Below, one piece after another: positions 34,364-43,467 of a stretch of 64,000 nt of DNA (position 1 is the first letter of the stretch; every line of letters starts with the position of its first letter). The DNA is taken from assembly GCF_052065755.1 (NCBI RefSeq), contig NZ_JBQHTK010000007.1, positions 1 through 64,000 of the forward strand, read 5' to 3'. Origin of the DNA: Allocoprococcus sp004560705 (GTDB lineage Bacteria; Bacillota; Clostridia; Lachnospirales; Lachnospiraceae). The translations under genes were made by a program, and so were the position numbers. The notes under the pieces were generated by a model that was not told the origin of the DNA, searched no databases, and was given only the letters and a program-made list of their open reading frames with translations.

Positions 34364-34366
34364 TTA

Positions 34367-34447
34367 TTATCCCGACTTTTTACTTTAGTATCTTTTAAAA
34401 TACGGCATTTCAGATGGTTTATCGGAATAAATAGAAAGTCGGGATAA
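34367..34447. repeat. 13-bp inverted repeat flanking the recombinase remnant
   Basis: TTATCCCGACTTT (34367-34379) and AAAGTCGGGATAA (34435-34447) are perfect inverted copies 55 bases apart. The left copy begins four bases after the recombinase stop codon. They probably are recombination sites or the end of the element the recombinase came from. Confidence 0.6.
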
Positions 34448-34595
34448 GTGGTGTGAGAGGTCGGAATATCTCAAATAAGAGAAATTCCTCCTACTCGATT
34501 GTATTACAATGTGAAAATTTAATGCGGTAAAATGTTAAAATGTCACAAAAAAAATTGATATATCCGAAAAAAATATATAAAATGAACAAAAACAA

Positions 34596-34626
34596 TTGAC
34601 ATTGCCGTAAGGGAAAGGTTTAGTAT
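34596..34626 (+). promoter_or_regulatory. weak candidate promoter of the gcvP operon
   Basis: TTGACA (34596-34601) and TAGTAT (34621-34626) are separated by 19 bases, two more than ideal. The 333-base gap 34364-34696 otherwise holds the inverted repeat and AT-rich sequence. No glycine riboswitch fold is seen. Confidence 0.35.
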
Positions 34627-34696
34627 GGGATATAGAGACATTATATAGATAGAGCGTGTTTATAGAAAATGTAAAAACTGGAAAGGGAGTGATGCC

Positions 34697-36133
34697 ATGG
34701 ACAATACATTTGTTCATCCGTATATGCCGAATAGTGTTCCTGAGATCAAAGAGGAAATGTTGAAGGAAATTGGTGTAGAGAAAATCGAGGATATATACAG
34801 GAGCATTATCCCTAATGAACTTATTTACAAAGGAAGATTGGATTTACCTGAACCGATTCAAAGTGAGTATGAACTGAAAAGACATGTGCTTGGTATTCTT
34901 AATAAGAATGCAACGACAGAAGAGTACACCAGTTTTCTCGGTGCGGGATGCTATAAACATCAAATTCCGGCAATTTGTGATGAATTAAACTCGCGGGGAG
35001 AATTCCTGACTGCTTACTGCGGCGATACGTATTCGGATCATGGCAAGATGCAGGCAATTTTCGAATATGCGAGTATGATGGGAGAACTGTTGGATGCAGA
35101 TGCGGTAAGCTATACAACCTATGATGCGGGACAGTCAGTTGTCTCGTCTATGCGAATTGCACTTCGTGTGCAGGAGGCACGAAACACTCCGAAAGATGTG
35201 GTGTTGGTTCCAGCTACAATGAATCCTGAAATTCTGTCACAGGCAAAGGAGTATTGTAGAAATGTTGCGCAGATCAGAAAAGTTGCATATGATCCGGCAA
35301 CGGGACTCATGGATATGAGGAATCTTGAAGACAAGCTGAAAGAGGGCAATGTTGGAGCTGTGTTTTATGAAAATCCTTCCTATCTTGGATTCTTTGAGAC
35401 ACAGGGACAGGAGATTGCAGAGCTGGCGCATGAATACGGAGCGCTTTGTATAGCGCAGCCTGAGGTGTCGGCCCTTGGTATTATGGAAAGTCCCATGAAC
35501 CAGGGAGCAGACCTTGTATGTGGTGATATACAGCCTTTGGGAATGCACATACAGTTTGGTGGCGGTCAGGCAGGATTTATTGCATGTCGGCAGGATGTGG
35601 AGCTTCTGCAGCAATTCCCAACATATATGTATGGAATAGCAGAAACAGACAAAGTGGATACTTTTGGTTGGGGACGTGCGATGAATTATCGAAGCTCCCA
35701 TGGAAGTCGCGAAAAAGCAAAAGAGTACTTTGGAACAGAGACAGGTCTGTGGGGCATAACAGCAGGCATTTATCTTGCAAGCATGGGACCGCAAGGAATG
35801 TATGAATTGGGAGAAACGATTATACAGAATGTGAATTATGCTGTCTTGAAATTATCAGATATCCCTGGTATTAAAGCAAATGTATTTGGAGGAAGCAATT
35901 TCCAGGAATTTGTTATAGATTTTACCGAGACAGGAAAAACAGTAAAAGAAATCAATAAGACTCTGCTTGAGGAACATATTTTTGGAGGAAAGGATTTAAG
36001 CCAGGATTTTGAAGAATTAGGACAGAGTGCATTGTACTGTGTATCTGAACTGACAACAGCAGATGAGATTGAGCATCTGGCAGAAGCACTGAGAACGATT
36101 GTAGCAGGAGGGTCAGAACATGGGAAGGTTTAA
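34697..36133 (+). CDS. gcvPA: glycine dehydrogenase (decarboxylating) subunit 1
   Basis: A 478-residue N-terminal half of the split P-protein, which in the glycine cleavage system decarboxylates glycine and passes the aminomethyl group to lipoyl-GcvH. Family blocks include the N-terminal YMPNSVPEIKEEML, FLGAGCYKHQIP, YTTYDAGQSVVSS and QPLGMHIQFGGGQAGFIACR. This subunit does not carry the PLP lysine. GGGAGTG precedes the ATG. It overlaps gcvPB by 14 bases. No gcvH, gcvT or lpd is nearby. Confidence 0.9.
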   Translation: MDNTFVHPYMPNSVPEIKEEMLKEIGVEKIEDIYRSIIPNELIYKGRLDLPEPIQSEYELKRHVLGILNKNATTEEYTSFLGAGCYKHQIPAICDELNSRGEFLTAYCGDTYSDHGKMQAIFEYASMMGELLDADAVSYTTYDAGQSVVSSMRIALRVQEARNTPKDVVLVPATMNPEILSQAKEYCRNVAQIRKVAYDPATGLMDMRNLEDKLKEGNVGAVFYENPSYLGFFETQGQEIAELAHEYGALCIAQPEVSALGIMESPMNQGADLVCGDIQPLGMHIQFGGGQAGFIACRQDVELLQQFPTYMYGIAETDKVDTFGWGRAMNYRSSHGSREKAKEYFGTETGLWGITAGIYLASMGPQGMYELGETIIQNVNYAVLKLSDIPGIKANVFGGSNFQEFVIDFTETGKTVKEINKTLLEEHIFGGKDLSQDFEELGQSALYCVSELTTADEIEHLAEALRTIVAGGSEHGKV

Positions 36134-37676
36134 GAAAAATAGAGATTTTCACGAAGCACGATGGGATGAGCCTATTATTATGGAGCTTGGAAATCCGGGA
36201 GAACGAGGTGTGCTTGTGCCGAAAGCTTCTGAACGTGTGGTACAGGTAACAGGAACTGTGGAGAACCTTCTTCCGGCGAATCTTAAGAGAAAGAAAGCAC
36301 CAAAGCTGCCTGAAATGTCACAAATGCAAGTGCTGCGCCATTATATGAGACTCTCACAGGAAACAATTGGTACAGATATTAATATCGATATCGGGTTGGG
36401 GACATGCACCATGAAGTATAGTCCCAAGATTAATGAACAGTTTGTGCGCTCGGAAAAACTGACTGAGGTCCATCCATATCAGGATGAAAGTACGATTCAA
36501 GGAATTCTTGAAATCATGTACAAGGATGAACAGTACTTGAAAGCAATTTCAGGAATGGATAGAGTAAGCCTTCAGCCAGGAGGGGGAACGCAGGCGATTT
36601 TTGCCAATGTAGAAACAATCCGTGCATTTCATGAAGCCAACGGTGAAGGGGAACAGAGAAACGAGATTATTACAACCATCTTATCACATCCGGGAAATCC
36701 AGGAGCTGCGGCAACATTAGGATATAAAGTCATTACACTTTATCCGGATGAGAATGGAGTACCGGATATTGAAGCTTTAAAGGCTGCAGTGTCAGAACAT
36801 ACAGCGGCACTGATGATTACAAATCCAGAGGATACAGGTATTTTTAACGATAAAATTAGAGAGTTTGTGGATATTGTTCATAGCGTAGGAGGATTGTGTG
36901 TTTATGACCAGGCGAACTTAAATGGATTGTTTGGTATTACAAGAGCGCGGGATGCCGGATTTGATATGTGCCATTATAACTTGCATAAGTCCTTTTCTTC
37001 TCCACATGGCTGCCAGGGGCCTGCAGCAGGAGCGCAATGTGTCTGTGAAAAGCTGGCTAAGTTCGTAGCAACCCCGACTGTAGAATATGATGGAGAAAGA
37101 TACTATTTCGATTATCAGAGACCGGAAAGCATAGGAAAGTTGAGGAAATACTTTGGCGTTCCGGCAGTTTTGGTTCGTACATATGCTTATATAAGAACGC
37201 TGGGCCCGGATGGAATAAAACAGATTGGAGAACTGGCTATTTTGAATAATAACTATATGCTAAAGAAGCTTTTAAAAATCGACGGGTTATCAATGCCGTT
37301 TGCGGAAGGAAAATTCCGTGTGGAGCAGGCCAGATTGAGCTGGGAACAGTTGACAAAGGATACAGGAGTTACAACCGATGATATTTGCAGAAGAATTGTA
37401 GATTATGGTTTTCAGGATTATTTTGCAAGTCATCATCCGAGAATTATTCCGGAACCATTTACTCCGGAACCAGTTGAAACCTATTCAAAAGATGATATAG
37501 ATGAATTTGTAGAAGCATTTGCTTCAATTGCAAAGGAGGCTTATGAGGAACCGGAACTTGTGAAGACAGCTCCGCATAAGGCCGCTCTTAGTGATCAGAT
37601 TCATGAAGAATATCTGACTGAATGGGGAAAATTTGCAACAACTTGGCGTGCATATGTCAAGTACATAAAAAAATAA
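36120..37676 (+). CDS. gcvPB: glycine dehydrogenase (decarboxylating) subunit 2
   Basis: A 518-residue PLP-binding half of the split glycine decarboxylase. The PLP lysine is in CHYNLHKSFSSPHGCQGP, matching the family's HLNLHKTFSTPHGGGGP but with Cys and Gln in the glycine loop. Other blocks are SLQPGGGTQAIFAN and LMITNPEDTGIFND. It forms an (alpha-beta)2 complex with GcvPA. The following genes are a dipeptidase and a membrane permease rather than the rest of the cleavage system, so GcvH must be supplied from another locus, or the complex may serve a variant reaction. Confidence 0.88.
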   Translation: MGRFKKNRDFHEARWDEPIIMELGNPGERGVLVPKASERVVQVTGTVENLLPANLKRKKAPKLPEMSQMQVLRHYMRLSQETIGTDINIDIGLGTCTMKYSPKINEQFVRSEKLTEVHPYQDESTIQGILEIMYKDEQYLKAISGMDRVSLQPGGGTQAIFANVETIRAFHEANGEGEQRNEIITTILSHPGNPGAAATLGYKVITLYPDENGVPDIEALKAAVSEHTAALMITNPEDTGIFNDKIREFVDIVHSVGGLCVYDQANLNGLFGITRARDAGFDMCHYNLHKSFSSPHGCQGPAAGAQCVCEKLAKFVATPTVEYDGERYYFDYQRPESIGKLRKYFGVPAVLVRTYAYIRTLGPDGIKQIGELAILNNNYMLKKLLKIDGLSMPFAEGKFRVEQARLSWEQLTKDTGVTTDDICRRIVDYGFQDYFASHHPRIIPEPFTPEPVETYSKDDIDEFVEAFASIAKEAYEEPELVKTAPHKAALSDQIHEEYLTEWGKFATTWRAYVKYIKK

Positions 37677-37692
37677 GGAAGGAGGGAGAAAA

Positions 37693-38676
37693 ATGATTTT
37701 TGATGGACATGGTGATATATGGACAGACGTTACCTGCCATGTTATGGATCATGGAGAAAGGGATATTTTTCGTAAATATCACTTAAACAAGTTCCGGGAA
37801 GGACATGTAACAGGAGGGATTTTTGTGATTTGGATCGATCCGCCAAATGACAAAGATCCGGCAGCAAGATCAAAACAGATTGTAACCAGTATCAAACAGG
37901 AAATGGTTGATGCGGCAGATATTCTGAACTTTGTCACAAAATTTGAAGATTTTGAAAAAGGAACAAAGGCAGGAAAGATTAATGTGGTTACCGGTATGGA
38001 AGGATTGAGTCAGATTGGGGAAGATATTGATCAAATTGACTACTTCTATCATGAAGTCGGTGTAAGACATGCTATGCTGACGTGGAATGAAGCAAATGCT
38101 CTGGCTACAGGATGGCCGGTTGATGTGAATCGGGGACTTACCGATGTTGGTAAGAAAGCAGTAAAAAGAATCCAGGATCTGGGTATGGTCATGGATGTAT
38201 CACATCTGAATGACAAATGTTTCTGGGGAGTTATTGATCTGGCGCAGGGACCGATTATTGCATCACATTCTAATGCACGAGCAGTATGCCCTGCTATGAG
38301 AAATCTAACAGATGACATGTTAAAAGCAATTGCTGGCACGAACGGACTGGTTGGCATGAACAGTATGAGAGAGTTCATTGCAGAAGAGTATGAGAAGCAG
38401 GATGTTGAGCATTTGGCTGATCATATAGAGTATATCGCGGATCTGATTGGTATTGAGCATATTGGACTTGGGTTTGATTTTGACGATTATCTTGGCGGAG
38501 AAACGCTTAGTTCTTTCAGCGGACATCTTGATTCACCAAGCGGAAAAGGTATTTCCAATGAGGCTGAAGCAAAGAACATACTGGAAGTATTGAGAAAACG
38601 TGGATATAGTCAGGAACAGCTCGAAGCAGTTGCTTACAAGAATTTTTATCGTGTTTTCAAAGAAGTATGGAAATAG
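37693..38676 (+). CDS. membrane-dipeptidase-type peptidase (M19)
   Basis: A 327-residue zinc dipeptidase related to renal dipeptidase. The first metal motif is FDGHGDIWTD (HxD), followed by VTGMEGLSQIG (bridging Glu), MDVSHLND (His) and ASHSNARAV (His). The late Asp is in GLGFDFDD. There is no signal peptide, so it acts in the cytoplasm on imported dipeptides. It lies between gcvPB and a DUF819 permease, which suggests breakdown of glycine-containing peptides. GGAGG precedes the start. Confidence 0.9.
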   Translation: MIFDGHGDIWTDVTCHVMDHGERDIFRKYHLNKFREGHVTGGIFVIWIDPPNDKDPAARSKQIVTSIKQEMVDAADILNFVTKFEDFEKGTKAGKINVVTGMEGLSQIGEDIDQIDYFYHEVGVRHAMLTWNEANALATGWPVDVNRGLTDVGKKAVKRIQDLGMVMDVSHLNDKCFWGVIDLAQGPIIASHSNARAVCPAMRNLTDDMLKAIAGTNGLVGMNSMREFIAEEYEKQDVEHLADHIEYIADLIGIEHIGLGFDFDDYLGGETLSSFSGHLDSPSGKGISNEAEAKNILEVLRKRGYSQEQLEAVAYKNFYRVFKEVWK

Positions 38677-38704
38677 GATAGAGGAAAAAGGAAGGTAGAG
38701 GTTT

Positions 38705-39913
38705 ATGAGTACATTAATTAGTGCGGATAATACATGGGCGTTGTTTGCAATTTTAGTAGTAATCGCAGCGTTGGCAATCTGGATGGAACAGAGATTTAAA
38801 TGGGCATCTAAAGTGACAGGATGTGTGATTGCTTTGATTGGAGCGATGATTCTTTCAAACTTCAGAATTATTCCGGTAGACGCACCGGCTTATGATTTTG
38901 TATGGTCTTATGTAGTGCCATTGGCAGTACCACTGCTTCTTTTCAAAGCAAATATTAAGAAAATCTGGAAAGAAAGCGGAAGAATGCTAGCAATTTATTT
39001 GATTAGTGGTGTAGGTACTGTTATAGGCGGATTCCTCGCATATTATATTTTCAAAGGGAAAATTGACGAATTGCATGCAATTGCAGCTATGATGGTTGGT
39101 ACTTACACGGGAGGAAGTGTTAACCTGGCAGCAATGAAAGCAGCATTTAGTGCAAGCGATACAACATCTGCAGCAGCAGTTGTTGCGGACAACCTTTTAA
39201 TGGCATTGTATTTCTTTGTATTGATTGCAATTCCTACGATGCAGTTCTTCCTGAAGAAATACAAACATCCATATATTGACGAGATTGAAGCAAGAACTCA
39301 GAAAGGTGATAATGAGAATCAGGCAGCCAACTTCTGGAAGGCGAAACCGGTTGCACTTCTTGATATTGCGGAAGCCCTGGCAGTATCATTTGCAATCGTT
39401 GCAGTATCAACAGCACTTGCTGATTTTATCTCTTCAGTTATCCCGACAACAAATTTTGCACTTGCATTGCTGAATGGGCTAATTGGTAATAAATACCTGA
39501 TCATGACAACTCTTACAATGATAGTGGCAACTGCAATGCCGGATTTCATCGGAGAAATCGCAGGAGCACAGGAAATTGGTACATTCCTGATCCATATTTT
39601 CTTTACAGTTATCGGAGTCCCGGCTTCTATTTATCTTATTATTACAGAAGCTCCATTGCTGCTTGTATTCTGCGCAATCATCGTAGGTATGAACATGATT
39701 TTCTCACTTGTATTTGGTAAGATCTTCAAGTTCAGTATTGAGGAAATCTGTGTTGCTTCTAATGCCAATGTCGGAGGCCCTACAACGGCAGCTGCCTATG
39801 CAATTGCAAAAGGATGGCAGTCTATGGTGGTTCCGTCTCTTCTGGTCGGTACGCTTGGATACGTAATTGGTAATTACTATGGAATTTTTGTTGGGACTTT
39901 CCTTGGAAGGTAA
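38705..39913 (+). CDS. DUF819-family membrane permease
   Basis: A 402-residue membrane protein with about eleven hydrophobic helices. The blocks YTGGSVNLAAMKAAF near 140 and ASNANVGGPTTAAAYAIAKGW near 360 are the duplicated signature of the DUF819 (YjcL-like) family, whose transport substrates are poorly known. Placement directly after a dipeptidase and glycine decarboxylase suggests import or export of a small peptide or amino acid. This is inferred from context only. Confidence 0.85.
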   Translation: MSTLISADNTWALFAILVVIAALAIWMEQRFKWASKVTGCVIALIGAMILSNFRIIPVDAPAYDFVWSYVVPLAVPLLLFKANIKKIWKESGRMLAIYLISGVGTVIGGFLAYYIFKGKIDELHAIAAMMVGTYTGGSVNLAAMKAAFSASDTTSAAAVVADNLLMALYFFVLIAIPTMQFFLKKYKHPYIDEIEARTQKGDNENQAANFWKAKPVALLDIAEALAVSFAIVAVSTALADFISSVIPTTNFALALLNGLIGNKYLIMTTLTMIVATAMPDFIGEIAGAQEIGTFLIHIFFTVIGVPASIYLIITEAPLLLVFCAIIVGMNMIFSLVFGKIFKFSIEEICVASNANVGGPTTAAAYAIAKGWQSMVVPSLLVGTLGYVIGNYYGIFVGTFLGR

Positions 39914-39949
39914 TTGGGTGTAGAAAAATAGATATATAGTGTTACTTAA

Positions 39950-39987
39950 GGACAATAAACACAGCTTTGGGGGTGCGTTTATTGTCC
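39950..39987 (+). terminator. hairpin between permease and MerR genes
   Basis: GGACAATAAAC (39950-39960) pairs perfectly with GTTTATTGTCC (39977-39987). No T run follows, so it may be a weak terminator or an operator-like palindrome before merR. Confidence 0.5.
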
Positions 39988-40011
39988 GCTTAGAAAGAGG
40001 AGAATGACTTA

Positions 40012-40890
40012 TTGGATAGAGACGAAAGTAAATATAGTATTGGCGAAATAGCAAAAATATGTAATGTGACAAAGAAACAATTGCGCTATTACGATGAAAA
40101 AGACATCGTGAGCCCTTTCTATAAAGACGAACAGACCGGTTACCGCTATTACAGTGAAACACAGATTGAAGAAATTCTACTGATTAAAGAGCTGAAGAAG
40201 ACAGATTTGCCTTTGGTTGATATTGCAGAAATTCTAAAAGAACGAAATATTCCATTGCTCCGGAAAAAGATGGAGCGGCAAATGGAGTTGGCAAAGCTAG
40301 ATTTATTAGAGGCAATGAACAGATATGATCAGACGGTTCAGACATTCATGAGGGCAAGCGAAACGGTTGAGGCACTTGATCGGATGAATTATACGAAACA
40401 AAATTTGCACAAGTTTGAAGTTGTGACATTTCCAAAAACAAAAGTAGCTTATACAAGATATGTCAGTTATTGGAATGCGAACAGCTTGTTTATTGGAAGA
40501 CGGGCGGAATTGTATCGAATGATTGATGAGTATCGGCTGACAACAACGGGGAACTTGACTGCAATCTTCCATGGCGGTTATATGAAACAGTTTAGCGAGA
40601 AAGAGGAGGACATGAATGGAGATTTGGAAGTCTTCTTTGGAATCGCTGACAGCAAAGATTGTGTATCTTGCAGATATATACCAGAATTTCAGGCTATTAC
40701 AACACTGCATGTGGGATGTTATCCGAGCCTGAAAGAATGCTATGAAGAATTGGAAATATGGGCGAAAGACAATGGATATGAGGTAGAGAAGTGTTCATTT
40801 GAAGATTATATATGCGGAGTGACAATGACGAATGATCAGAGAAAATATGTAACACGGGTTTATGTTCCGCTTAAAGGAAGCATCATTTAA
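40012..40890 (+). CDS. MerR-family regulator with GyrI-like effector domain
   Basis: A 292-residue regulator. The MerR winged helix is at the N-terminus (YSIGEIAKICNVTKKQLRYY, then DEQTGYRYYSETQI), followed by a dimerisation coiled coil at about 85-120. A C-terminal GyrI/BmrR-like effector domain follows (about 135-290, with FFGIADSKDC and FEDYICGVTM). It resembles BmrR/TipA activators that respond to small molecules. The start is TTG at 40012 with AGGAG 9 bases upstream, since no in-frame ATG is close. It is probably the regulator of the upstream glycine/dipeptide operon. Confidence 0.85.
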   Translation: MDRDESKYSIGEIAKICNVTKKQLRYYDEKDIVSPFYKDEQTGYRYYSETQIEEILLIKELKKTDLPLVDIAEILKERNIPLLRKKMERQMELAKLDLLEAMNRYDQTVQTFMRASETVEALDRMNYTKQNLHKFEVVTFPKTKVAYTRYVSYWNANSLFIGRRAELYRMIDEYRLTTTGNLTAIFHGGYMKQFSEKEEDMNGDLEVFFGIADSKDCVSCRYIPEFQAITTLHVGCYPSLKECYEELEIWAKDNGYEVEKCSFEDYICGVTMTNDQRKYVTRVYVPLKGSII

Positions 40891-40907
40891 TATATCTATA
40901 AGAACAT

Positions 40908-40953
40908 AAAATTTGACACATGGTACATTAAAAACTACCATGTGTCAAATTTT
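40908..40953. terminator. long bidirectional terminator
   Basis: A perfect 18-bp stem (AAAATTTGACACATGGTA with TACCATGTGTCAAATTTT) and a 10-base loop lie between two converging genes. T runs occur on both strands. Confidence 0.88.
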
Positions 40954-40966
40954 GATCTATAGAGGG

Positions 40967-42094
40967 TTAGTTGTTCGGCATATCTTCAATACGATAAACA
41001 GTGGATTCTGTGTCGCTGAAGTGGATCTTATAATATCCACAGAGATAGTGATCCGTTTCCTGATCGCCGGTATCCACTAGCATTGCGCGCCCTTTGAGAC
41101 TAATGAGTTTACTCTTGGTGACTGCCAGACAAATATTCTCTTTTCTCACGCGGGAAAGAATTACAGGACTGATCTGTTGGTTCCCACGTCCGAATACAAA
41201 ACCGGCACCACCGATACAGGTAACGATAATCCTGATTTTTTCTGTATGTTCTGTGAGATCTTTTAGTGCATTTTCATCGGCATCTTTATGGATGAGTTTT
41301 CCGTTCAAAATGGCATCTACACCGATAAGTGTTCCAGCACCGCATAATCTTTGTTTGATTTGGTAGGTTGTACTTCCCGGACCTATTATGTATAGAGTAT
41401 CTTTGGCTACTGAAGAGGCAAAATAATCGGCTAGGATTTCTGCTTCTTCAGGTAAAGAAACAAAAGCAGCTTTAGGACCCTGAAGTTTTTGGCCTTCATT
41501 AATCATTTGAAGATATCCATAAAGATGAGGGCTGATGTGAGGTTGTCCGAGCAAAATTTCATCAATATCCATAACTTCTCTCAGTTCTTGTCTCAAAGGT
41601 TTCCCTATAATATAGTTCCTAAGAAGTCCTCCTGCAATAGAAGGATTAACTGCAAAACATCCGGAATACATTTTGACACCGGCGGGGATCCCGATTACCG
41701 GTTTCTGTAGCCCAATCACATTGCAAAGATCTCTGGCGGTGCCATCTCCGCCACAAAATATGATTAAATCCACATCATTTTCCAGAAAAAGCTTCAGGCA
41801 GTCCAGTGTGTCTGAACGTGAAGTGATAAGTTTTGCAGAACAGATTTCCTGATATGGGATTCCAAGTTCTGTAAGAATATTTCCACCCATTTCTCCTGCC
41901 GGTGCATACAGTATACAATCTTGCTTGATATCAAGAATATGCCGCAGACATTCTCTCGCTCTTATGGCAGAGCATTTTTGATAACCATTTTGCAGTGCGT
42001 GTTCCAAATGCTCCCTGCAGTCACTGCCTTTGTAACCGGCCTTTCCTCCAAGACCTGCAATTGGATTTATGATAAGTCCAATTTTCGCTTTCAT
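40967..42094 (-). CDS. ATP-NAD kinase family protein (AcoX-like)
   Basis: A 375-residue protein of the NAD kinase/diacylglycerol kinase fold. The N-terminal GLIINPIAGLGGKAGYKGSD and the central LIIFCGGDGTARDL (GGDGT motif) are diagnostic, and VIGIPAGVKMYSGCFAVNP matches the long-chain ATP-NAD kinase branch also called AcoX. The large C-terminal extension distinguishes it from housekeeping NAD kinase, so the true substrate is uncertain. ATG at 42094 with AAAGGAG 10 bases upstream is preferred to a longer frame. It follows the AspT-like gene by 19 bases. Confidence 0.85.
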   Translation of the reverse strand: MKAKIGLIINPIAGLGGKAGYKGSDCREHLEHALQNGYQKCSAIRARECLRHILDIKQDCILYAPAGEMGGNILTELGIPYQEICSAKLITSRSDTLDCLKLFLENDVDLIIFCGGDGTARDLCNVIGLQKPVIGIPAGVKMYSGCFAVNPSIAGGLLRNYIIGKPLRQELREVMDIDEILLGQPHISPHLYGYLQMINEGQKLQGPKAAFVSLPEEAEILADYFASSVAKDTLYIIGPGSTTYQIKQRLCGAGTLIGVDAILNGKLIHKDADENALKDLTEHTEKIRIIVTCIGGAGFVFGRGNQQISPVILSRVRKENICLAVTKSKLISLKGRAMLVDTGDQETDHYLCGYYKIHFSDTESTVYRIEDMPNN

Positions 42095-42113
42095 AGATCG
42101 CAATCTCCTTTTA

Positions 42114-43338
42114 TCATAAGAATGTGACGATGAACTGTGATGCCAGGACAATCAGTACGAGTGTTACTGGATAGGTTGATGCATATGAAGAAGCCACATC
42201 ATCCGTACCGGAGGAGCGTATCAGTACACCAAGTGCAGGCGTGCTTGTCATCCCGCCTGTGAGAGAACCCAGATTGTCCAGGAGACACAAGTTTACAACA
42301 TGTTTCGCAAATAAAAATCCGATGATGAGAGGCAGAAGCGTCATAAGTGCTCCGTAAATAAACAATATCATTCCATATTTGTGAATGATATCTACAAATC
42401 CGGAACCACCGGGTACACCGGCACCGATCAGGAACATCATCAATCCGAATTCACGAAATGATTCTAAAAAACCATGAGAAAGCTTCATGCTCAGCGAACC
42501 TGCATGGCCGAAATGTCCAAAGAGCAATCCCATAAGAAGAGCACCGCCGGTATTACCGAGTGAGAAGGTGGCACCTCCCGGAAGTGGAATGGAGATTTTC
42601 CCAAGAAGAATGCCACAAATAATAGCAAGGGTAAACGCGCATAGACCGAGAGAGTCTATTTCGGTGTATTTCTTTTTTCTTTTCTTTTTCTTTCGCTGAG
42701 TTGACAATTAATTTTGCTCTTTCCTCCACCAGATTTACCCTCAAAATTTTGGGGATGAGTTGGACAAAAAGGACAACACCAACTACTCCAAAAGGATATC
42801 CGATGGCATAGCCTACGGTAACTTCATTCAGAAGCACTTCATTGGCTCTGACAACATCTTGCGCTGCTGCAAAACCAGGTGTTGTCGTTAAAGCACCAGA
42901 AAGAATACCTACAGCCATAGCAGAATCAATATTTGTCAAAGAGATAACTGCAATACAGATGATGCTGCCGATCCCTATGACCACAAAGGCGAGACAAACA
43001 TAGGATTTGGCATTTCTCTTCAGATTGCAGAAAAAGTTTGGACCGGCTATGAAGCCGACTGAAGTCACAAAGCAGAGAAGCCCCATATTCTGGACCATGG
43101 ACATAGTGAGCCTCAGGGCTGCATTATCAATAGTAATAAGACCGATTTCATGAAGAAGAGACTGATCTGCATATCCGAAATGACCAAATACGAGGGCTGC
43201 AAGGAAAACACCGGCAGCACCCAGACCAACTCCTTTTATTTTAATGTTGCCGATCATAAATCCGGCGAATGCAATGGCGAACACAATAAATAGTGAGTTG
43301 CTGTAGCAAGAAACAAGAATTGCATTCAGGTAATTCAT
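42114..43338 (-). pseudogene. AspT/YidE-like membrane transporter, frameshifted
   Basis: Two adjacent frames together encode one membrane protein of about 407 residues. The first frame runs from ATG 43338 through about 220 sensible residues (GYPFGVVGVVLFVQL…NSAKEKEKKK) and then becomes nonsense. The second frame takes up at KYTEIDSLGL and runs to 42114 with repeats of the same fold (LLFGHFGHAGSL; TSTPALGVLI mirrors TTTPGFAAA). The switch lies in an A/G-only tract (42670-42695; T6 at 42673-42678 on the plus strand). A +1 shift joins them, meaning one extra base here. The second frame has no start codon with a ribosome site. It may be a mutation, phase variation or sequencing error. The two-fold duplicated layout resembles AspT-type antiporters without the TrkA-C domains. 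Confidence 0.7.
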
Positions 43339-43432
43339 TGCTTATTTCCCCCTTCTCTTTTTATGGTAAAGGGTGCCCGAAGAGGAATGTCAATAGATAA
43401 TTTGAAAATAACTAAAAGAAATTGTACCCGCC

Positions 43433-43461
43433 TTGACAAATCCGTAAATTTAAGTTAGTAT
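43433..43461 (+). promoter_or_regulatory. promoter of tyrS
   Basis: TTGACA (43433-43438), 17 bases and TAGTAT (43456-43461). Transcription would begin near 43468, at the start of the T-box leader. Confidence 0.65.
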
Positions 43462-43467
43462 TACTCC

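Noticed and set aside
34448..34696. Glycine riboswitch before gcvPA
   Set aside because: I looked for the paired aptamer core typical of glycine riboswitches and found only AT-rich sequence.
42114..42707. Second half of the AspT-like protein as an independent gene
   Set aside because: Its only start is a TTG without a ribosome site, and the sequence continues the first frame; a frameshift is simpler.
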